The notes under the pieces: model-generated
Seen by the model: only the letters and a program-made list of their open reading frames with translations
Told to the model about the DNA's origin: nothing
The model's database searches: none
Shown: piece by piece, positions 58,187 through 64,000 of the stretch
Position numbering within the stretch: the first letter of the stretch is position 1
Layout: each line of letters begins with the position of its first letter
Assembly (NCBI GenBank): GCA_038049695.1
Contig: CP142453.1
Location: 19,596,001-19,660,000 of the forward strand
Direction: 5' to 3'
Length of the DNA stretch: 64,000 nucleotides
Origin: Cinnamomum chago
Taxonomy: Eukaryota > Streptophyta > Magnoliopsida > Laurales > Lauraceae
Translations under genes and position numbers: made by a program

Positions 58187-59052
58187 GGCAAAGTGAGAAA
58201 CGTGAGTACTTGAGTGAATTATTTTGGGTTCATTGAGTGTTGTATCCATTGGTTGGGTGAGACATTTTTTCGTATGAGATTCTATATTCACTTGAAAGTG
58301 AGATTTATTTTCTTATTGTGTGTACTTTACTGTCATTGTTTTATTGTGTGGGACCCCTCCAATTTCCTACAGAAGTTCCTGAACGTTCCTTCCATGTAAA
58401 GATGTGTATGAGCCGTGTTGAGCTTTGCTAAGCATGGGTTTGACTTGAACTCTGATTCAGCCAAGTTTGGTAGACTCAAATCGTGATCTAGCTGAACCAA
58501 GTAGGCCTAGCTTGAGCTACGTTCAGGAAGCCATGGTGTTGAGCCAAACTTGAGCGTGATCGTGCCGAGTTCAGGCACTTTGCAGCTAGATTGGCATGTC
58601 TACATCTTTGATTTCATGCCCTCATCGGATGGATAGCGAAATCTAGTTAAATCTCAAAGTGCAGGACCATTTAGCCCAAGAAAACTTTTCATATCATGTA
58701 GTTAGAAGTGAAGCATTTTAAGTGGAAAGTCTATATGATCACTGGATCGCCTAAAAACTCATTTGATCTAAGATCATAGGATGAAGAGTCCAAACGATTT
58801 TGATGAATGTATTTGTTGAGTCCGGATCCTCCAATCTTAGGCTTTTAGGGATGCTAATATGTGAGGAATCTATGAGTACTCTGCAGATTTGAGGATTCCT
58901 CACTCCCATGGAAATAGGGATTCCCCACTGAGAATACGTGTAGTTGAGGATTTTACATCAATATGGGTGCATATCAATGCGTATAGCTTAGAAAAACTGG
59001 TATAGGTGAAGAAATTGGGAAAAAAAAAAATTATATCCTATTTGCGGGTTTT

Positions 59053-59083
<31 letters not shown>

Positions 59084-60500
59084 TGTAGAAATCCGGAAGA
59101 TTCTTTTTATATCCTATTCGCGACGCGGGGAGATTTTGAAAATCCTCAAAAAATAAGGATTTCCCCATTGGCTCATATCCTTGGAGATTTATAATTACCA
59201 AATGATGGAAAAGTGGCGAGGAATTCTAAGGACTTGCTTTCCAAATGTGGCTTTACAAAACTCCAAGAGAGAAATCTATGCTAGAGCCCACCTATTAAAA
59301 AAGTTTCAGGCCACTTGAAATGAATGCCCTCATTGTGTATGAGATGTTACCAAATTTTACAAAAGATAAGAATTTGGCCTCATCGTAAGATTGACTTATG
59401 ACGAATAATGTGATTCACACAATTTTATAATGCACAAGATTGAATAACGTGATTAACAAGTATAATTAAAATTGCTAATCACGTTATTAATCATCTGGCT
59501 AATTAATCTCACGGGAGGCAAACTCTTATAAGAGTAAAATTTGGGGTCATCCAATGCATAGTAAGTTCCACCCCTTCAACTCAAGGATTCTAGACACACA
59601 TATTTGTTGGTTTGAGTTGTCATACGTAAGTGGAGAAAATAAATGAGATGAAAGGCATATTTATTTGCATTAGAATCCATAGAAATTTGAATCTATAAAT
59701 TCACACCACAAGTAGTTAAAAATAAAGATCATAAATTCACACGGTGAGAGAAGACTTGTTTCACACAGTTTCTGTATTTGTAACGAAGCCCTCTTCTTTT
59801 ATTTTATTATTCCAAAAAAGCAATTAAAAGGGTGCAGTTTGTGGAGAGACATTTCATACACGTGGCAATCAGGGACTGGGTGAAACAGTAATACCCTGTT
59901 TCGTTGGACTCATTTCTTTCTCACTTAATGCAGTTTATTTGGTGCTTTTGACTTGAACTGTCACAAATAAGTTGGTAATTTGAATGGCATCTACTCAAGG
60001 TATAATTAGTAGCAGGCACCTCTATTGATGGAGCATGTGATTAGTTCTCTCCAGCTCATGCCATGCTATCGTGCTGAGAGATTGAAAAGTCCAGAAGATT
60101 GATCAAGTCACAAAATTAATGTACAAATGGGGGATATTTCATTGGCCCCCTTTGCTGAGCACGGTACCTTATGGGGCCCACCTAGGGATGGGACCGGAGG
60201 GAAACAAAAGATCTAGCACCATCAACTTGTGTATGGCGACAGAGGTTGGGATTATCATCCAAAGTACTTGATCAATAGCCCACAAATTTCCACTATCTAA
60301 ATGAGTGCATGGTCGATCCAATGGTCCAGTCCTTGGTGTTTGTCAAACTCGGGATCAACGACTAATAGTGGTTTCTCTAGTATAGTCCACTCGGATGGAT
60401 CATAAGGTGGTCTCACTAGGTACGGTGCCAGGTGGAGGTTTCTCCTATTTCATTATACTTTTCTTTTTTTACCATATTTGAATTTTATAAAAGTTTACAT
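58187..60500. other. Intergenic stretch without a recognised gene
   Basis: Unique AT-rich DNA with a T14-then-G21 run (about 59049-59083) and a small inverted repeat near 59445-59492 (AATAACGTGATTA/TAATCACGTTATTA). Open frames are short and unfamiliar. Confidence 0.5.
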
Positions 60501-60510
60501 GTTTACTGTT

Positions 60511-62872
60511 GGGAAAACTTCAAATAAGTTTATAAGTTTTTGCCTTATTTCAAAAAATGTTACAAATTTTAAAACTTTTCAAATTAGTCTGTGAGTTTTT
60601 CATGAAGTTTTTAATTAAGGACATTCATCCATTTAAAACTAATTTCCGGCAACTTTTCTCTTCAATTTTTTTAAACTACCCAAATTATCCTTCAATGAAA
60701 TGAAACCCCCCTTCACTTCTTCTATATTTTCTTCATTTTTTTCACTGGCATCCTTATAGTGACAGAGAAAAACTAGCATTTCCACAGAGATCGGCTAAAT
60801 GTTGTGGTCGTCAGAATCATGTCATAACTTTAAATGAAGGTACTCTGGGTATTTTAAAAAAATTGAGAGAAAATGCCATAAAAAATATCTTTAAATGACC
60901 GGATGACCTTAATTGAAGTTTTATTGAAAAACTTAGGGACCTTTTTTTTTGTCATAAGGAAAATTGTATTAAGAGTAAGGGGGGAGGAAAACAAAGGCAT
61001 GGAGCCCACAAAAGAAGAAGCTGAAAACGCAACAGCACAAAGAGAGAAGAGAAACAAGAAAAGAACCAGAAGCCAAGACACACAGGCCAGGCTTAAGGAT
61101 TAGAGAACAAAAAATTACAAAAATGCTTAAGAGGTCTACCAGAAAAAAGCTTGGCAATACGCTTGAGAGAGACAGAAAGGAGCTCGGTCAGGTATAAAAT
61201 AACCTTCGTCTGGGAGGCTCTAGAGTTAGAAAAAATAAAATCATTTCTGCAATTCCATATGGCAAAAGCTGTAGAGAAGAAAATGGCAGCAACTCCTTTA
61301 TAGGCCAGGCTATCACTGTGAAGAGAAAGTGCGTGCCAAATCTTCGAAGGAAGAAGAGGACCAGCAACAGTCATGTCAGTCAAGGATAGGATCCAATTCC
61401 AAATTGCAGTGGAGAAAGAACAGAGGAAAAGAAGATGCAGAGTAGACTCCTAATCTTGGAAACACAGGCTGCACCTTGAGGCAAGACTAATTCCAAAATG
61501 TTGAGTCCAAGCTTGAGAAGGGGTCTTTCCATGCATCAGCCTCCAAGTAAAGAAAGAGACCCTAGGTTGCTAAATGGAGTTCCAGACCAGCGGAGCCTAG
61601 ATCGACCAGTTTACTGAAAGACTGCGAGTTCTGATGATTTGGCAAGCTTCCTGGAGAGAGAGGCATTGATCCTGGTGGGAGCTCCATTGGAGATAGTCTT
61701 TTGAAGACATGTCCAAGGAGAGATGCTGAGTTGCTTGCTGCAGGGTACCAGCAGCTGCGTCTGGAATATCAAGAGGAGTCATCCATTAGGTCCCATCCCA
61801 GAGGGAATGGAGCTTTTGATTTGAAGGGAAATTTATAGAAGGATACGGAGAGGTCATGCTACCATCTTGCATTCAATTATCATACCAGTAGTCAACCTGA
61901 TTGCCATCACCAACTTTCCACTTACTGCCAGAATGGATGTAATGAGCCAAATTCTTGATTTTTCGCTAAATGTAGGTATTGATTTGGAGGTGGAAGAGTG
62001 CCAGATAGAGGAGTTTGGAAAGTACCTGCCGACCATCCAGTTGGCCCCGAGCGAGTTTGAAGACATAGCTGTCCAACTCAATTTGATGAAAGAGGCTGCA
62101 TTTTGCTCACTAACACACATGATGCCCATGCCTCCTTCTTTAGTGGGGAGAGTGACCGTGGCCCAGTTAATCTGGCTTCTTTTCTGCCTGATTGCGCCCC
62201 CCCCGTCCCGTCCCCCCGGACCAAAGGAAATTCCTCATGATAGTCTCCATGTGGGTGGACACAGACCTAGGAATTGAAATAATCATAGCTATGTGAATAG
62301 GCAAGCTACTTAGCACATGCCTCACCAAAGTCCTGCGACCAGCAAGAGAGAGGAGCTTTGATTTCCAGCCTGAAAGTTTGTGAAGAAATCTATCAAGCAG
62401 GGTGGTGAAATGCTGCCTTCTGGGGGTGCCAATAGTGAGAGGAGCTCCCTTTCCTGAATGTTAGTGATGTCCAAAATTTATCTTCTCTTGCTGGGGTTGC
62501 ATTTGCCAATGAAAAGTTTGTTGTTGTCCAAGTTATTGGACTGGCTAACACTAGATTGGTAACTTGAGATTACCTCCTTCAAAGCTAAGTGGCTCCTTTT
62601 CTGGGCTTTGAGGAACAGTAAAATATCATCAGCATACATATGATGGCAAGGGGTATTGGGAGCAAATGAGAAGGGAGAGATGGTACTATTGGAGACCAAG
62701 CTTTGAATGTTAATGCTTAAAATTTCTTCTGCAAGGATAAAGAGATAAGGGGATAGGGAATCCCCTTGCCTTAAGCCACAAGAGGAGTTGAAGAAACCAT
62801 TGAAAAGTTTTGAAATTTGTATCCTTTTTTTGAAATAAGGCAAAAACCTAAGGCCTAATTTAAAATTTTCCC
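60511..62872. mobile_element. Mutator-like foldback element, carrying a LINE fragment
   Basis: Left arm (60511-60675) and right arm (60850-60940 plus 62798-62872) are inverted copies sharing TTTTTGCCTTATTTCAAAAA and CTCTCAATTTTTTTAAA-like blocks. Ends are GGGAAAA..TTTTCCC. A 10-bp duplication GTTTACTGTT/GTTTACTGCT (one mismatch) flanks it, fitting MULE-type target sites. The LINE fragment lies inside the right arm. No transposase is present. Confidence 0.75.
60942..62797 (-). pseudogene. 5'-truncated LINE, decayed relative of the LINE at 50284-56011
   Basis: The tail is a T run on the plus strand at 60942-60950. Minus-strand pieces match ORF2 of the other LINE from CGLRQGDSLSPYLFILAEEI and MYADDILLF (62478-62797) down to the C-terminus SGRPLKHFCNFLF (61093-61383). 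The truncation is just before the LRQGD motif, so endonuclease and first RT motifs are absent. Several frameshifts and stops separate the pieces (for example between 62478 and 62129, 61854 and 61782, 61597 and 61383). No clear target duplication. Confidence 0.88.
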
Positions 62873-62886
62873 GTTTACTGCTTCAC

Positions 62887-64000
62887 TTGTTGAAGAAAGG
62901 AAGGCCCCTAGATCTGTAAGAAAATATATTTTCTTGAGAAAGTTCACAGCTTGGAAACCTGATCATAACAATTTTACTATTTATGTATAGTTTTACAAAG
63001 ATCTAATATCATTTTAGAGACATTTTATACTAGTTTTGGTATGTCATCTTATGACCTTTTGAATATCTTGATATAATCTCTCACTATGTTAGGCCTTGTT
63101 TAGTATCTCTACTTTTATTTCAATAGAGTACTCATCCAACATTGACTCATTGAGCCATAAAATAAAAGAGGCATGCAAAAGCTCTTATTTTCCTAAGCCC
63201 AGATCTTTCATTTTAAGAGGATTTGCCTCAACTTCTCCAAAACCGATAGAGGGTATAATCGTATGCCAAACGCTCTTATTTTCAAAATCTCCACCTGCTT
63301 TAAAGATTTCGACAAATAGAAGTTGAAATTGGAGATGCAAGTTCTTGTCATGACATAGATCTCATGTTCTTTAAATGCCAAAATATAATGTTGTTTAAAA
63401 ATATGATTGTATTATATACTTGGTAAGTATATCATGTGATGGGTTATTGAGTATTAAATGAACATCTAATATAACTTTTCTTTTATATGCCATTGTTGGA
63501 TGTGAATTTTGAGCTCCCACGAAGGATCAAAAAACTGTTTTTCATCTGCCTGTCGAATAAAAAGGACACTAAATTTAGGATCTCAACCAACCATTAGAAA
63601 TGCTTTAAAGAAAAAACAAACCCTTAGTAATGTTGTGTCGTGCCCTAAAAAATAGCCATTCACATTTGAGCTTTGATGTACTCTTGAGCTGACACAGTTT
63701 AAGCTGTGCTTCCCATTTATGGAGAATATTGACGTAGGAACTAATGTCTCGGGGACCAATTAGCTTTTATTGAGTTTTCTAACCCTAACAGTCAGAAATC
63801 TGATAGGCACCACTGAGAGGAGGACTACTCGCATTAAATGCCCCTTTTATCACCTATGTATGGTTATAGAGAAACGCTCACATGAGAGTAAAGGGTGTAA
63901 GGGGATCCTTATATTTAGGCTGTAGGCATTGGATATGAATCCAAACGGGTTCCCCCTTACTCTCATAGTAGTGTGAGACTTACTCTCACATGAGCATTTT
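62887..64000. repeat. Dispersed 1.1-kb repeat, second copy, runs to the window edge
   Basis: Collinear with 10418-11545 from GAAGGCCCCTAGATCTGT onward, with substitutions and small indels. It contains the same small inverted repeat near its right end (about 63872-63999). It begins about 15 bp after the Mutator-like element. Confidence 0.85.

Noticed and set aside
1-64000. tRNA, rRNA or snoRNA genes
   Set aside because: No cloverleaf with A and B boxes or rRNA core was recognised; tRNA-like bits are only primer-binding sites next to LTRs.

Overview
This window is nuclear DNA of a flowering plant. It is rich in repeats, with long AT-rich non-coding stretches. The element families seen are typical of angiosperm genomes: Tat-type Ty3/Gypsy with a dual RNase H, Ty1/Copia, L1-type LINEs with an N-terminal endonuclease, Helitrons, Mutator-, hAT-, PIF/Harbinger- and CACTA-type MITEs. 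I cannot name the species.

The main host gene is on the minus strand and spans about 23.6 kb (44107 down to 20520). It encodes a WSD1-type wax ester synthase/diacylglycerol O-acyltransferase. Four exons (43322-44107, 35428-35772, 22053-22190, 20520-20684) have GT..AG borders, all in phase 0, and add up to 477 codons, the normal length of the family. Its introns are 7.5, 13.2 and 1.4 kb and the first two are filled with nested transposons. A TATA box lies 53 bp upstream of the ATG, and a 2.3-kb solo LTR begins about 250 bp upstream. A second, diverged copy of the last WSD exon lies downstream (12701-14576) and is split by a 1.7-kb solo LTR, so the locus carries a decayed tandem duplication or an abandoned alternative last exon.

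Layout: 1-7986, broken Tat-type Gypsy element on the minus strand, running off the left edge. 8051-8846, Helitron. 10126-11545, dispersed non-coding repeat, copied at 40115-40395 and 62887-64000. 12701-14576, broken WSD last exon with solo LTR. 14661-14865, perfect-hairpin CACTA-type MITE. 14969-17261, Copia remnant, foldbacks and two head-to-tail MITEs. 17469-19130, second solo LTR of the same family. 20520-44107, the WSD gene. Its intron 2 holds a PIF/Harbinger element that carries a small chromovirus-derived LTR element, a Helitron, and a Mutator-like element that carries a 6.7-kb non-autonomous Tat derivative. Its intron 1 holds a second CACTA MITE, a hAT MITE, an old Copia LTR and a 1.1-kb tandem duplication. 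44360-46645, solo LTR. 47038-57631, very young Copia element interrupted by a full-length LINE with two long open frames. 60511-62872, Mutator-like foldback with a truncated sister LINE inside. 62887-64000, copy of the dispersed repeat.

No bacterial-style system, CRISPR array, rRNA or tRNA gene was seen. The most informative content is the WSD gene threaded through nested transposons, the hairpin MITEs just upstream of two of its splice acceptors, an in-frame 21-bp candidate micro-exon, and the young LINE-in-Copia insertion. I found nothing that I would call a new molecular system.
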